From: a virus
Length of the DNA: 34,863 nt
Reading direction: 5' to 3' (one strand)
IMG/VR virus record: IMGVR_UViG_3300030104_004611
Coordinates: 1 to 34,863 of that record
A program made the position numbers and the translations under genes. This document shows positions 23,331 to 32,081 of this stretch, in pieces; the first letter of the stretch is position 1; each line of letters begins with the position of its first letter. The notes under the pieces were generated by a model, which did not search any database, was not told the origin of the DNA, and worked only from the letters and a program-made list of their open reading frames with translations.

Positions 23331-25153
23331 GGCATCTCTCCCTGGGCTTCTGCGTTCTCGTCAAGGATAGCCTGTGGGTCAAACCCTGCATTCGGTGGCA
23401 CCAGCCTTGTCTGTCGCTGGGGTCCGGGCGCAGGAGCCTGCATAGGTGCCGGTGGTCTTGGGTAGACAACCGGCTTGCCCTCAAGGCCCTGAAGCGCTGC
23501 ATCATCAAGCGGGACAAGCAACGCATTCAGGATTGAGGCTATAACATCCTGCGTTTCTTCAGGAAGGTCATAGTAGTCAGAACTCTTAATGAAGTCGCTG
23601 AAGACGGTCTTGAATGCATCAATGTCGTCATTAGCCATGACCTCAATCTCGAAACCAGCAATGACTGCGGCAAGAGCCTCACGAGCATGAGACATCGTGG
23701 CAGCTTTCTGGAGCCTGAAGGATGTGCCCGTCTTGAAGGACAGCTCCCGCATTGCGGTTTCCTGGTCGATCAATTGAAGCTGGAATAGCTCAAGTATCTG
23801 AGCGTCCCTGGTCTGCTTCGTATCTTGGAACATTGAAGACGCGCTGATGAACACGTCTGGATTATCGACAAGGTTAGACGCCTTCAACTCCCTGAAGACC
23901 GCCTTACCGTATGTGTCGAACATGGCAATCATCTTGCCCTCGGTATAGTGCGCCTTCATAAGCTGGAGCACCTTCGAGAATGCGTGCGCTGCCGTGTACT
24001 CAATGCTCGCCTGGGTGAGCTGAAGCTGGCTAATGTCCTGAGACGCCAGTGCTTCTATTGCCTTACCAGACGTAACGCCTACAGTACGCTTGCCCATCGA
24101 GATATTGTGGATGCCAGCGACATCCTGAATCTCAGCTTGTAGACGTTGAATGTTGTCGAACACGTAAGATGGTAACGGTGCAGCCGCTAACTGCTGCGGT
24201 GTGCCACCAGCGGGGTTGTAGTAGATTTTCTCCCCGGCCTTCCCCCTGATGCTGTCTGCACTCACCCCGGAGGTTTTGGGGATGAGCCACTTCGGGTTCG
24301 ACATTAACTCTACGTTCTTGAGAACCTGGGTTCTCGCCTGATTGTAAAGGTTCTGCAACTCCAAGCAGGGCTCGATGAGGCCAATGCCCCAGAACTCGCG
24401 TGGAAGCTTTGAGTACCGGCTAACGCACACAGGGTGAACACCGTCCCATTCACCCTTAAACAAACACTTGCCCTCAAACATGATGAGATGCCTGCCATCG
24501 TCGCAGTACACCTCAAAGACCTCACACCTGTCAGCCAGGGACTTCTCCGTAGGCTTGTCGTCATCGACAACTGGTGGCGTGTAGTCTTCGATCTTTTCCT
24601 TTTGCTCAGGGTACGCCTTCTTCAACACCTCTTTCTGAATGAAGTGCCTGATTGCCACAAACCTGGACTCATCAATGCTGGTAGCCCCAACCTCAACAAG
24701 CAGGTCGTAGGGCGAGACTGTCTTGGTCGTAACCCGGTCGATATCCGCATCGTAATAGGTGTGCAGCCCAGCAGTACCAAACTGAACCAAGTCGAGGATG
24801 TGGTCGTTCAGCGTCTCTTTCATGTTGTCGTTATGAAAGTTGTACTGGATCGCCTCTTCGCTCAACTCGGCCCTGGAGATATCCTCACTAGATGGGGATG
24901 CAGGCAATACACCTACCGACGGGTAGATAATCTGAAGCTTGGCAATGACTGTTCGCTGAATGCCGAGAAGCCTGTTGATGACCACCCGGTTGTCAGTGCG
25001 CTGTCGTCTGATGAACTGGTTAATCTTGCGGTCAAAGCTAAGTGACTGCTTGCCTGCTACATAACGAGAAATTAAATCCCAAGTACGAACAACGGGCTTG
25101 TTCTCTTTCTTGGCATCAGCGATGAGCTTGGCAATGTCTTTGATTTCCATCAT
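23327..25153 (-). CDS. Portal protein (608 aa)
   Basis: The protein has the size and build of podovirus portals. It has a helical start (KDIAKLIADAKKENK, LISRYVAGKQSLSFDRKINQ), a strand-rich wing with a YDADIDRVTTKTVSPYDLLVEVGA segment, a stem and helix-rich body (residues ~250-400, IEPCLELQNLYNQARTQVLK), and a Pro-rich C-terminal tail. It would form the dodecameric ring through which DNA enters and leaves the head. Two ATGs lie in tandem at 25153 and 25150; the upstream stop overlaps them (ATGA). It follows the capsid genes rather than preceding them, an order found in several podovirus groups. Confidence 0.85.
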   Translation of the reverse strand: MMEIKDIAKLIADAKKENKPVVRTWDLISRYVAGKQSLSFDRKINQFIRRQRTDNRVVINRLLGIQRTVIAKLQIIYPSVGVLPASPSSEDISRAELSEEAIQYNFHNDNMKETLNDHILDLVQFGTAGLHTYYDADIDRVTTKTVSPYDLLVEVGATSIDESRFVAIRHFIQKEVLKKAYPEQKEKIEDYTPPVVDDDKPTEKSLADRCEVFEVYCDDGRHLIMFEGKCLFKGEWDGVHPVCVSRYSKLPREFWGIGLIEPCLELQNLYNQARTQVLKNVELMSNPKWLIPKTSGVSADSIRGKAGEKIYYNPAGGTPQQLAAAPLPSYVFDNIQRLQAEIQDVAGIHNISMGKRTVGVTSGKAIEALASQDISQLQLTQASIEYTAAHAFSKVLQLMKAHYTEGKMIAMFDTYGKAVFRELKASNLVDNPDVFISASSMFQDTKQTRDAQILELFQLQLIDQETAMRELSFKTGTSFRLQKAATMSHAREALAAVIAGFEIEVMANDDIDAFKTVFSDFIKSSDYYDLPEETQDVIASILNALLVPLDDAALQGLEGKPVVYPRPPAPMQAPAPGPQRQTRLVPPNAGFDPQAILDENAEAQGEMP

Positions 25154-25509
25154 CGGTAAATCACCTCAATGCCGCCATTAGCAGCAGGCCCACCCAACAG
25201 CTTTCTAATGATATCAGCAGACTTCTTGTCAGTGGCGAGGTTGGCAAGACCGAGGGCGCCAGCGCCCATTCGTGCGACATCCTTTTCACCGGCACCTGAA
25301 AGCATGGCCCCCGAACCAGCGCCAATTGAACCACCCAGCGATGCACCCTGTAGTGCGCCAACGGGGCCGCCCAGAAGACCACCAGCAATAGCACCACCAC
25401 CCATACCGATAAGCGGAAGTATATCAGCGAAGGTGCTGCCCCCCTTGTCAGACATTTCTTTAGCAGCCTTCATCCTGGCAATAGACGTTGTCTTGCGGCC
25501 ATACTTCAT
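25150..25509 (-). CDS. Gly-rich small virion or membrane-active protein (119 aa)
   Basis: After a basic N-terminus (KYGRKTTSIARMKAAKE), residues ~30-90 are dense in Gly and Ala in a GxxxG/glycine-zipper manner (MGGGAIAGGLLGGPVGALQG, SLGGSIGAGSGAMLSG). Such segments form tightly packed membrane helices or pore-like assemblies. In a phage head cluster, a candidate is a small ejection-type or membrane-interacting virion protein. It lies between capsid-associated genes and portal, with a gaggt ribosome-binding site and an ATGA overlap with the portal gene. Confidence 0.6.
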   Translation of the reverse strand: MKYGRKTTSIARMKAAKEMSDKGGSTFADILPLIGMGGGAIAGGLLGGPVGALQGASLGGSIGAGSGAMLSGAGEKDVARMGAGALGLANLATDKKSADIIRKLLGGPAANGGIEVIYR

Positions 25510-25518
25510 AAGGCTACC

Positions 25519-25683
25519 TCAATCAATCTCTAGGAGGTCAGCGACAGACTCGATTGGCGTGACACCAATGTTCGCCTTCTGTTGTTGGTAGTCATGCCAA
25601 ACGCCCCACAGCTTGAGTGACTGATTTATAAATGCAGGAAGCATCATAAACGCAATCAAACAAAGATATGGAGCGCAGGACAT
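25519..25683 (-). CDS. Small membrane protein (54 aa)
   Basis: This gene fills the gap between 25509 and 25701. Its ATG at 25683 follows a strong tggagag ribosome-binding site and it ends at TGA 25519-25521. Residues 3-25 (CAPYLCLIAFMMLPAFINQSL) form a hydrophobic segment, followed by a polar helix (WHDYQQQKANIGVTPIESVADLLEID). It is a plausible single-span membrane protein, or a small virion protein with a hydrophobic patch. The location in the head cluster argues for co-expression with capsid genes. Confidence 0.62.
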   Translation of the reverse strand: MSCAPYLCLIAFMMLPAFINQSLKLWGVWHDYQQQKANIGVTPIESVADLLEID

Positions 25684-25700
25684 ATTCTCTCCAGTTGTGT

Positions 25701-26027
25701 CTAGCTACCCTTGACCCACTTTTGGTTGTCTTTATCCTTAGTGTTCTTAGGGCTCCACTTTACACGGTCAGCCCAATAAGCCGCAGACATCTTACCCCTG
25801 GCAATATTCTTAGCATGCCTGGACTTAAAGGCTTTACGCTGACCAGCAGTTTGATTGGTTTTTACACCCTGCTGGCCAAACCTGATTGTCTTAACCGTAT
25901 CGCCATCCTTAGCCACAACAACGTGTGACTTAGTAGGGTGGTTTGGCGTGCGCTTGGGTTTGTTGAAACCTTCAACTCCCGCTGCGCGCACCAAAGCCAC
26001 TCCATGAAGGCGAGGGTCTCGCTTCAT
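25701..26027 (-). CDS. Basic head-associated protein (108 aa)
   Basis: A small, highly basic protein with one globular conserved region: KSHVVVAKDGDTVKTIRFGQ (residues 33-52), then FKSRHAKNIARGK (67-79) and SAAYWADRVKW (81-91). I have seen this FK.RHAKNIA.GKMS..YWA..VKW pattern in phage structural clusters, without an assigned function. The charge suggests contact with packaged DNA or acidic capsid surfaces. It overlaps the capsid stop (TGATG), so it is co-translated with the major capsid protein. Minor capsid or decoration protein is the best guess. Confidence 0.65.
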   Translation of the reverse strand: MKRDPRLHGVALVRAAGVEGFNKPKRTPNHPTKSHVVVAKDGDTVKTIRFGQQGVKTNQTAGQRKAFKSRHAKNIARGKMSAAYWADRVKWSPKNTKDKDNQKWVKGS

Positions 26028-27286
26028 CAGCGGATGTTGATGCCAGCGATAACCGCCTGGGCGTTGGGTCGAGTACAGGCAGTATTGTAGTAGTGCCTGT
26101 AGTAACCCTCGGCTGCGTCGGTGTTCGCAACACGAGACAGTGCGGAACCGTCAAAGTCTGCGAATCCGCCCTTGTCAAGCTGCAACAGCTTCCAGTGCTT
26201 CATGGACATAAGGATCATGCCACCGCGACCACATGCTCGGCTGGAGCGAATCTCCACTCCACCATAGCTGAGTCCGGTGAAACCACCGTCGCCACGGCCA
26301 GCCTTGTCGCTCATGGTCTGAATGTTTGCAGTAAGCAGTGCGGTGTAGCTCTGTCGCTGCAATGGGTTCATGAAGATAACGTCGATGTCTTCGCCGCTCT
26401 CATTGAGAACACCGTCGATGGCCTCCTGAATGTGGTCAAGGGATAGAGCCATTCGCTGTGCTGCGTTTTCTGGCTTGAACCCGTTGCCGTTGAGGGGCGT
26501 TCCGGCCCGCGTAATACCGAACAGCGCAGTCGAAGCAATGTTGCCATAGATTCCGACAGGCTCTTCGCTGTACTCAATTCCTGCCTTACGGCTGGTAAGC
26601 TCAAGAGCCCAAACCTTTGCGGCATCACCAACTGCAATACCAGCGCCAAGCGTAAGCTCGACCTGACATGCGGCAACATCGCCAGCAGCAAACGCAATGT
26701 TTGTAACAGCGCCACCAAGAACGGCCCCGGTATCAACGTCGATGAGATCAGCAGTTGGGTTACCACCGCCGCCCCCGTTAACTTCAGCCTGAAGCTTCGT
26801 AATATCGCCAAAGAATGCGGCAGTAACAGCACCAGGGCCACCACCCTCATCGGCAGTGCGGAAGGTGCAAAAACCGACAACTTCGCCACCGGAGAAGACT
26901 GCCTGATTCATCTTGTCGCGCACATCTTCTGCCAGAAGGTCCATGGAGCCCTCCATCCAGTTGATGACTTGGTCGGTGTTGCCCTTGCGAGCAGCAGTCA
27001 TGACCATGCCGTCAACCTGGAAGCGGGCCAAAAGGCGTCGAGCTTCGACGTTGAGCTTGTCAAAAGTTTGATTCCTGGCTGCTGGAACGGTTCCGGCATC
27101 ACTGAAATCAACGTCGCCACCGGTTGCGCCAGTGTGAACGGGGATGATGGCAACGCGGCCTGCCCAGTTAACGCGGGCTTTTTCAAACATATCGAGTGCG
27201 ATGGTCTCGCGATTTAGCTGTTCCTGTACTGGTGACAGGAAGAACTCTTTGAGAAGTTTTCCGATTTCGGTTGTTGAGAGAGGCAT
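26027..27286 (-). CDS. Major capsid protein (419 aa, HK97-like fold likely)
   Basis: Follows the scaffold gene with an aggag ribosome-binding site. The length, the helical N-arm (IGKLLKEFFLSPVQEQLNRE), Gly/Ala-rich central domain, the spine-like helix NAAQRMALSLDHIQEAIDGV and the P-loop/A-domain strands ending in YYRHYYNTACTRPNAQAVIAGI all fit an HK97-type capsid of podoviruses. A large loop with GGGGGNPTADLIDVDTG may be an insertion or surface domain. It forms the icosahedral shell with the scaffold protein as assembly partner. Confidence 0.85.
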   Translation of the reverse strand: MPLSTTEIGKLLKEFFLSPVQEQLNRETIALDMFEKARVNWAGRVAIIPVHTGATGGDVDFSDAGTVPAARNQTFDKLNVEARRLLARFQVDGMVMTAARKGNTDQVINWMEGSMDLLAEDVRDKMNQAVFSGGEVVGFCTFRTADEGGGPGAVTAAFFGDITKLQAEVNGGGGGNPTADLIDVDTGAVLGGAVTNIAFAAGDVAACQVELTLGAGIAVGDAAKVWALELTSRKAGIEYSEEPVGIYGNIASTALFGITRAGTPLNGNGFKPENAAQRMALSLDHIQEAIDGVLNESGEDIDVIFMNPLQRQSYTALLTANIQTMSDKAGRGDGGFTGLSYGGVEIRSSRACGRGGMILMSMKHWKLLQLDKGGFADFDGSALSRVANTDAAEGYYRHYYNTACTRPNAQAVIAGINIR

Positions 27287-27302
27287 GAGTTTTGAGGCTC
27301 CT

Positions 27303-28121
27303 TTAAGTCATTCTTGCGATAGCCTCTTGTACTGCTTTGTACCGGCTATCACGGTCGAGGGGTTTTGGCGCTTCCTCAGTTTTGGCTGCACCAGTTTTCT
27401 TTGGGCGCGGAGGCCCTACTTTTTTCTTCGGTGCGACTTCTACTGTTTTCATATGCTCTGCAATCGCCTTCTCTTGAACCTCTGCAATGTAGCTGCTGTA
27501 TCTTTCAGCCACAGTGTTGAGATTCTCGTTTGGGTTTTGCACCACAGCTTGAATCAGTAGCTCGCGTGGTACGTTGGGGTGTTGCTCCAGAACGCCGTTA
27601 AGTTCTTGTTCTAACAACGCTTTTTGTTGCGACACCTCAAACCGTGTAAGTCGTTCGTTAAGTTCCTCATACTGATCAGGTACTTGGGACTCTTCCAACG
27701 CCTCGTCTAGCCAGTCTTTTTCTTCTACTGGCTCTTTGGGGGCTCTTGCTTGCTTCGGCTGATTGACCTGAGCTTTAAGCTCTTCAATCTGTTGCCTAAG
27801 CGACTCACCTTCTTCTCTAAACGAGTTTCGGGCCTGGATGACCTTCTGGAACCTTTTATAAGGCACAGCGTGACCATCAGCATCGTCTCCCTTGTCATCT
27901 TCGTCTCCGTCTTCAGACGCCTCGGCGTCAACAGGTGATGAACCCTCTTCAGAAGCGGCCTCTACCTCTTCTGATACATCTTCTTCTAACGGTGACTCTT
28001 CCTCAACTTCCTCAACTGCTTCAGGCTGGGCTTCCACCTCAGCTTCTGGCTCTGCCTCCGCAGCATCAGACAAACGACTGGCGAGATCGTCAAGTGCGCC
28101 TTCATCTAACAGGTTGCTCAT
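27303..28121 (-). CDS. Scaffolding protein (272 aa)
   Basis: The start is set at the ATG at 28121 with a ggggac ribosome-binding site; a TTG-type start further upstream is unlikely. The protein is highly acidic in residues ~15-85, then has a long coiled-coil region starting VPYKRFQKVIQARNSFREEG and a basic C-terminal helix with APKKKVGPPRPKK and a short end region. This acidic-coil-basic pattern is the usual scaffold build, with the basic end binding the capsid inner surface. It lies between terminase and capsid. A head protease was not seen. Confidence 0.8.
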   Translation of the reverse strand: MSNLLDEGALDDLASRLSDAAEAEPEAEVEAQPEAVEEVEEESPLEEDVSEEVEAASEEGSSPVDAEASEDGDEDDKGDDADGHAVPYKRFQKVIQARNSFREEGESLRQQIEELKAQVNQPKQARAPKEPVEEKDWLDEALEESQVPDQYEELNERLTRFEVSQQKALLEQELNGVLEQHPNVPRELLIQAVVQNPNENLNTVAERYSSYIAEVQEKAIAEHMKTVEVAPKKKVGPPRPKKTGAAKTEEAPKPLDRDSRYKAVQEAIARMT

Positions 28122-28167
28122 TGCGTCCCCTACGATGGGCTTTAGACCGCCCAAAGAAAGTCATAAA

Positions 28168-29727
28168 TCAATTCATCATACTGAACACACTCTCGAAAGT
28201 ATAGTCATCACGTTTATTCGGATTATACTTCTTACCGTGTACAGCTTCCCACTTGAGTACCTCTTGAATTGACGTGGGCTTTTTGAGCTTCGTTGTCTGG
28301 TAGATATAATCAGACTGCTCATAGGCCACATACGCCAAGGCCAGGGAGAATATGAGGTCATCGTGACAGCCGGTGTCATGTCTCGGCTTTCCGTTTACAT
28401 ATACAAAAGTATTCAACTCATGCTGTAAACGCTCATCGATTACCTTCATCTTTTGGCCCATGAGAAGCTCGTGGAGCTTGGCCATGAGCAAAGCTCTCGT
28501 CTTTGTGTTGGTATTGAACCCCAGTTTCTCGGTTAGCTCTGCCGAGGTCTTATCCTTAATCATGCGTCGGTACAGATGCGGGTGCTCACCTCTCTTGAGG
28601 TGTTCGATGACTGCATATCCGGTGGACGCGGCCTCGACGTTGACCATGGCGTTGTACTTGGTTGCGGTTGCCAGGACTTGGCACGCAAAGTCTTGCACGG
28701 GTTCTTTGTTGTAGTATGTCGCCACAATCCGTGGTGGTTTGGAGCGGGTTAGCACTGTGAATGCTGAGTAGTCGCCGCTTGGCCCACCTTCGGCGGCATC
28801 GACGCCCATGATGTATGCCTGGAGGGGGTTGGGTGTTTCGTACTCGATGAGCCCGACTCCGACTTTGGCATCTGGGAAGACGAGGTCAAATACGCGCTCA
28901 CCGCTGCTAATGAAGCATGAGATTGGATCACTTGCGTATTCTTGCCTGAACGTAGCTGTTGAGTTTGCACATTTGGTGCGGAGTGTTTGGATCGCCCAAT
29001 TCCGCTGACTCTTTGTCAGGTTTGGCAGGCTCTTGAGGAACTCTTGCTCTGACTCAGACGGTGCTGGCGTGACCTTTTTCTTCCGGCTGTAGCTAGGTTC
29101 GATCATCCATGAGATGAACGTCTTGTTGTATCCAGACTCGGTAGTCCACAGGTTGTGGTAGTGGTTTAGCCCGTTGGGTGTGCTCTCGAAGATGATGGTT
29201 GGGTTTTCACCGGCAGTCTGCAAAAGCGCAGCGATATCTTCGTCTGGGCTCTTCCAGAACGCAGCCTCAGATGCGTGGATGCTCTGATAGGTAGAACCAC
29301 GGAAGCTGTTTGGCGTACCCACTTTGATACGAGAGCCATGCTTGAACCTAAGCTCGTTGGCGTTCTCGTTGCTGCACGGCAGCTTTAGCTGCGGCGGAAG
29401 ATTGTCATAAATCGTTTGATAGATTCCGAAAATCTGCCTAACAGCTTCAAGAGTGTGGGCAGCAATCGCAACGCGGTGATTACGGTGAAAAAGTGCTTTA
29501 TGGAGGTAATAAGCCGCAACAAATGTCGATGTTCCTGTCTGACGAGCTTTCAGCACCATCTGCCATTGGTTTGTTTGCAGGCCCTCATGCAGCATTTGCT
29601 GAGAAGCGTTTAAGTCAAACCTGACGAGCTTTCCGCCCTTATCGATAATCTTGACGAACTTGCAGAAGTAAAGAAAGTCTTCTTTACATTTACGTATCTG
29701 CTCAAGGTCTGACTTTGAGTACTGCAC
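28168..29727 (-). CDS. terL: Terminase large subunit (519 aa)
   Basis: The packaging motor ATPase and nuclease. The adenine/Walker A region is KARQTGTST (60-68), the Walker B region SIHASEAAFW (149-158) with E154 as candidate catalytic Glu, and ESTPNG (181-186) the coupling motif. The RNase H-like nuclease domain shows D310 (IMGVDAAEG), E365 (VNVEAAS) and D456/D457 (CHDDLIFSLALA). All motifs are intact. It starts with GTG just after the upstream stop. No small terminase gene is obvious next to it; the 84-residue gene at 29929 is a candidate. Confidence 0.92.
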   Translation of the reverse strand: MQYSKSDLEQIRKCKEDFLYFCKFVKIIDKGGKLVRFDLNASQQMLHEGLQTNQWQMVLKARQTGTSTFVAAYYLHKALFHRNHRVAIAAHTLEAVRQIFGIYQTIYDNLPPQLKLPCSNENANELRFKHGSRIKVGTPNSFRGSTYQSIHASEAAFWKSPDEDIAALLQTAGENPTIIFESTPNGLNHYHNLWTTESGYNKTFISWMIEPSYSRKKKVTPAPSESEQEFLKSLPNLTKSQRNWAIQTLRTKCANSTATFRQEYASDPISCFISSGERVFDLVFPDAKVGVGLIEYETPNPLQAYIMGVDAAEGGPSGDYSAFTVLTRSKPPRIVATYYNKEPVQDFACQVLATATKYNAMVNVEAASTGYAVIEHLKRGEHPHLYRRMIKDKTSAELTEKLGFNTNTKTRALLMAKLHELLMGQKMKVIDERLQHELNTFVYVNGKPRHDTGCHDDLIFSLALAYVAYEQSDYIYQTTKLKKPTSIQEVLKWEAVHGKKYNPNKRDDYTFESVFSMMN

Positions 29728-29728
29728 C

Positions 29729-29932
29729 CTAGCTTACGGTAAGGAGGGTGTTTGCCACATGAGCGATTACGCTTGCAGCCGCAGCCATGCCTGCCCACTT
29801 AACGTGAGCCATCCCGGCGGCCAGCAGTTTGACGCTGGCGGTCAGGTCGTAGATGTTGGCCGTTAAATCTTTAACGTCTCTTTCAAGAACGCCGAGACGA
29901 TGGTTGATAAGTTCTTCGTTTGCGCCGCTCAT
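29729..29932 (-). CDS. XhlA/holin-like coiled-coil membrane protein (67 aa)
   Basis: Residues ~6-35 are a heptad-like helix (LINHRLGVLERDVKDLTANIYDLTASV). Residues ~44-65 (VKWAGMAAAASVIAHVANTLL) form one membrane segment at the C-terminus. This coil-then-membrane build resembles the XhlA family of small phage proteins linked to lysis. The gene sits directly before the terminase, and its start overlaps the previous stop (ATGA). Role in lysis is an inference from topology; a small membrane anchor is the alternative. Confidence 0.55.
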   Translation of the reverse strand: MSGANEELINHRLGVLERDVKDLTANIYDLTASVKLLAAGMAHVKWAGMAAAASVIAHVANTLLTVS

Positions 29933-30183
29933 TCGTCACCTGCCAGGATAGAGAGTAGGTCTTGGTGCGTTTCTTTCGACGAGTTATTTTTGTTGATGTC
30001 AGCCAACAGCCTGAGAGCGTCGAGTTTGACTTTTGCTCTTGAGGCGTTGTTTCCATCGGGGGCGTCGTCGGGCGTCTCAACAATGAGTCGCAGCACCAGT
30101 TCTTTGATTCCAATATCATCAACATCGACGGTGGGCAACTGTGCGATGACCTGGGAGAGTGTTTTGGCGTCCCTGCTACTCAT
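29929..30183 (-). CDS. Small acidic protein, candidate small terminase subunit (84 aa)
   Basis: A helical protein with an aagga ribosome-binding site. The segment SRAKVKLDALRLLADINKNN (residues ~48-67) is similar to the LDAL.LL helices of some small terminases, and it lies two genes upstream of the large subunit. It is short for a TerS and has no visible helix-turn-helix. It could be an unrelated small protein. Its stop overlaps the following gene (ATGA). Confidence 0.5.
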   Translation of the reverse strand: MSSRDAKTLSQVIAQLPTVDVDDIGIKELVLRLIVETPDDAPDGNNASRAKVKLDALRLLADINKNNSSKETHQDLLSILAGDE

Positions 30184-30195
30184 GGTGGTCCTTCA

Positions 30196-30894
30196 TCATC
30201 GGTAATACGCGACAGTAAAGTGCTCTGACGCGATTGCCCTTATTCGGTTCATATCTTCAACAAAAACTGCACGGCTACACCTTGTAAGCTTACGGAAGTC
30301 AACCGGGGTTATCAACCCTAGGAGCAGATAGACGTATGGCCTGCCCACCTGTTCATCGATGGCTTCGATGAGTCTGACTACCTTAAGCCGCAGTAGTGGG
30401 CTTGTGGTTGCTGTGGCGAAGGGTGCTTCTTCGTCGATGATTTCTTCAATCATGTTGTACGCAAGGCTGACAGTTCTGCCATCCTTTTTGTACTGACACT
30501 CCAGCTTGGCCAGCACGTTTAGTGCCCGGTAGTAGACAATCTGCGGTGAGAAGAATGCGCCAACGTGGTCGCGCTTCTTCATCTCCCTGGTCTTTGAGAG
30601 CAGGGTTGTGATTGCCACTTCGTATGCTGCATCTTTGATGTCGCATCGCATAAGCTCTGCAATTTGCAGCAGCACACTTTCGAGCTTGGGCTTTTGCTTT
30701 CGTAGGCCCAGGACCAGCTTGGTCATACATTCTGGAGCCCAGCAGAAGTCTGTGCGTTTGTCGTACTGGTACAGCTCTGAGTCACAAAAGTGGCATGGCT
30801 TTGCGCCATCTCTAGCTGGGTAGCTACTGATGCGCTTGTATAGCCTGCTATCTTTGAATGACTTAGTGCTGCGTTTCCTTTTCGGTAGCGACAT
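30196..30894 (-). CDS. Zinc-finger-like protein of unknown function (232 aa)
   Basis: Start at the ATG at 30894 is chosen because the longer form (30957) overlaps the upstream gene by ~95 bases; both are possible. Near the N-terminus, after a basic patch (SLPKRKRSTK), four Cys in a C-X2-C-X13-C-X4-C layout (34, 37, 51, 56) suggest a zinc-binding module. The remaining ~170 residues are helical (LVLGLRKQKPKLESVLLQ, RLIEAIDEQVGRPYVYLLL). A DNA-binding role (regulator, packaging accessory) is plausible, since it precedes the terminase genes. No family is recognised. Confidence 0.62.
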   Translation of the reverse strand: MSLPKRKRSTKSFKDSRLYKRISSYPARDGAKPCHFCDSELYQYDKRTDFCWAPECMTKLVLGLRKQKPKLESVLLQIAELMRCDIKDAAYEVAITTLLSKTREMKKRDHVGAFFSPQIVYYRALNVLAKLECQYKKDGRTVSLAYNMIEEIIDEEAPFATATTSPLLRLKVVRLIEAIDEQVGRPYVYLLLGLITPVDFRKLTRCSRAVFVEDMNRIRAIASEHFTVAYYR

Positions 30895-31357
30895 CCCAGT
30901 CACGGACAATCCGCCCGCACATTGCTTTGTGAACATCGCAGGCGTCGCCTTCATCATCCATCCCCATAACTTGAGAAGCAGCAGTTAAAAATTCTACAAT
31001 CAGTCTAACGGCATCGGTGTCATCAGGCTTTGATTCGAGGACGTGTAGTGCGCCCCTTACCAGTGAGACGGCAGCATGGAGACTTGGGGTACTCTCGATA
31101 TAAGAATCAGTGCCCGCCAGCTTTGCCGTAGTTGTGAGTTCTTCTCTGGTAATAAGAAGGAGGGCCTTGACGCTCTGGTTGAACGTGAGGGCAGTCTCCG
31201 TGCCATTAGCAACGTCATGGGTGACTTTGAGTGAGTCTTTGATGGATGCAACTGTTTCATAGAAGCTGCCCCATATCATTCCTCCAGGTGGCTGGGTTGA
31301 CTCACCTTCTTCGATTGCCGTGATGAAGTCATCATTTTTGATTTGTTCGTCGCTCAC
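30863..31357 (-). CDS. Hypothetical acidic protein (164 aa)
   Basis: The gene starts with GTG at 31357 behind aggagag, one base after the endolysin stop. The protein is acidic and mostly helical (SIKDSLKVTHDVANGTE, SLHAAVSLVRGALHVLES, VRLIVEFLTAASQV). No known domain, signal or membrane segment is seen. Its end overlaps the zinc-finger-like gene by 32 bases. Function cannot be proposed. Confidence 0.6.
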   Translation of the reverse strand: MSDEQIKNDDFITAIEEGESTQPPGGMIWGSFYETVASIKDSLKVTHDVANGTETALTFNQSVKALLLITREELTTTAKLAGTDSYIESTPSLHAAVSLVRGALHVLESKPDDTDAVRLIVEFLTAASQVMGMDDEGDACDVHKAMCGRIVRDWDVATEKETQH

Positions 31358-31358
31358 A

Positions 31359-32069
31359 TTACTCTCCTATGTATGCGTGTACTTCGACCCATGAGCCAGT
31401 TTCGGCGCATCGTGCAAAGCCTTCCCATCGGCTGCCTTCACCGAGTAGTAGGTCATGCAGGTCGTAGCTGAGTCGTTTTACTTTTGCCGGGTATGCTCCG
31501 ACGTTGCCTTCGATTGTATGGAGTATGCCATCGGACACTGATTCGACAATGCCGATGTGTCCTTGCCATGAGCCAGGGGCACCTCTATCCCAGAGGACGA
31601 CATCACCGGGTCTTGGGTCTCTCACCTTTTCTCCTGTAATGGTGACATTGCTGAAGAGTCTCTTGGCCCCACCGCTTCTTTTGAATGGCATTTCGATACC
31701 GATTTGCTTTGCACCTTCTTCAAAGCAGTATGAAACGAACGCGGCGCACCATGCGCCATCGTCGTCATCATTTCCATCGTCAGCGATACGATGATACTTG
31801 GCGACATGCATACCCGAGTTGTTTCCACCCTCTTCACCGTACCCGATTTCGCGGCGTGCAACTTCGAGGGCTGCTGCTGCGAGTGGTCCGATTTCGATAT
31901 CGTCGCCCTCAAAGATGGAGTCGATGATGCTTTGCTGTGTGTTTGGTCCACACTTGCCGTCTGGTTCCAGGTTTTTGCATCCTTGCCAGAACTCGACAAG
32001 TCGAGCAATCATGATTTGGGTGAAGTTGCCCTTATCGATTTCTTTGAGATTGTATTCTTCTGGTGTCAT
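31359..32069 (-). CDS. Endolysin, CHAP-type with peptidoglycan-binding-like N-terminus (236 aa)
   Basis: Cell-wall hydrolase. The catalytic Cys sits in GAWCAAFVSYCFEEG (C108) and His in WQGHIGIVESV (H171), followed by E187/N189 (HTIEGNVG), the order of CHAP/NlpC-P60 amidase-peptidases. DPRPGDVVLWDRG before the His is a further hallmark. The N-terminal ~60 residues contain EPDGKCGPNTQQSI (35-48), the D-G-x-x-G-P-x-T turn of a peptidoglycan-binding domain. There is no signal peptide, so it needs a holin to reach the wall. It has an excellent aggagg ribosome-binding site. Confidence 0.85.
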   Translation of the reverse strand: MTPEEYNLKEIDKGNFTQIMIARLVEFWQGCKNLEPDGKCGPNTQQSIIDSIFEGDDIEIGPLAAAALEVARREIGYGEEGGNNSGMHVAKYHRIADDGNDDDDGAWCAAFVSYCFEEGAKQIGIEMPFKRSGGAKRLFSNVTITGEKVRDPRPGDVVLWDRGAPGSWQGHIGIVESVSDGILHTIEGNVGAYPAKVKRLSYDLHDLLLGEGSRWEGFARCAETGSWVEVHAYIGE

Positions 32070-32081
32070 GTCTGCCTCCTG

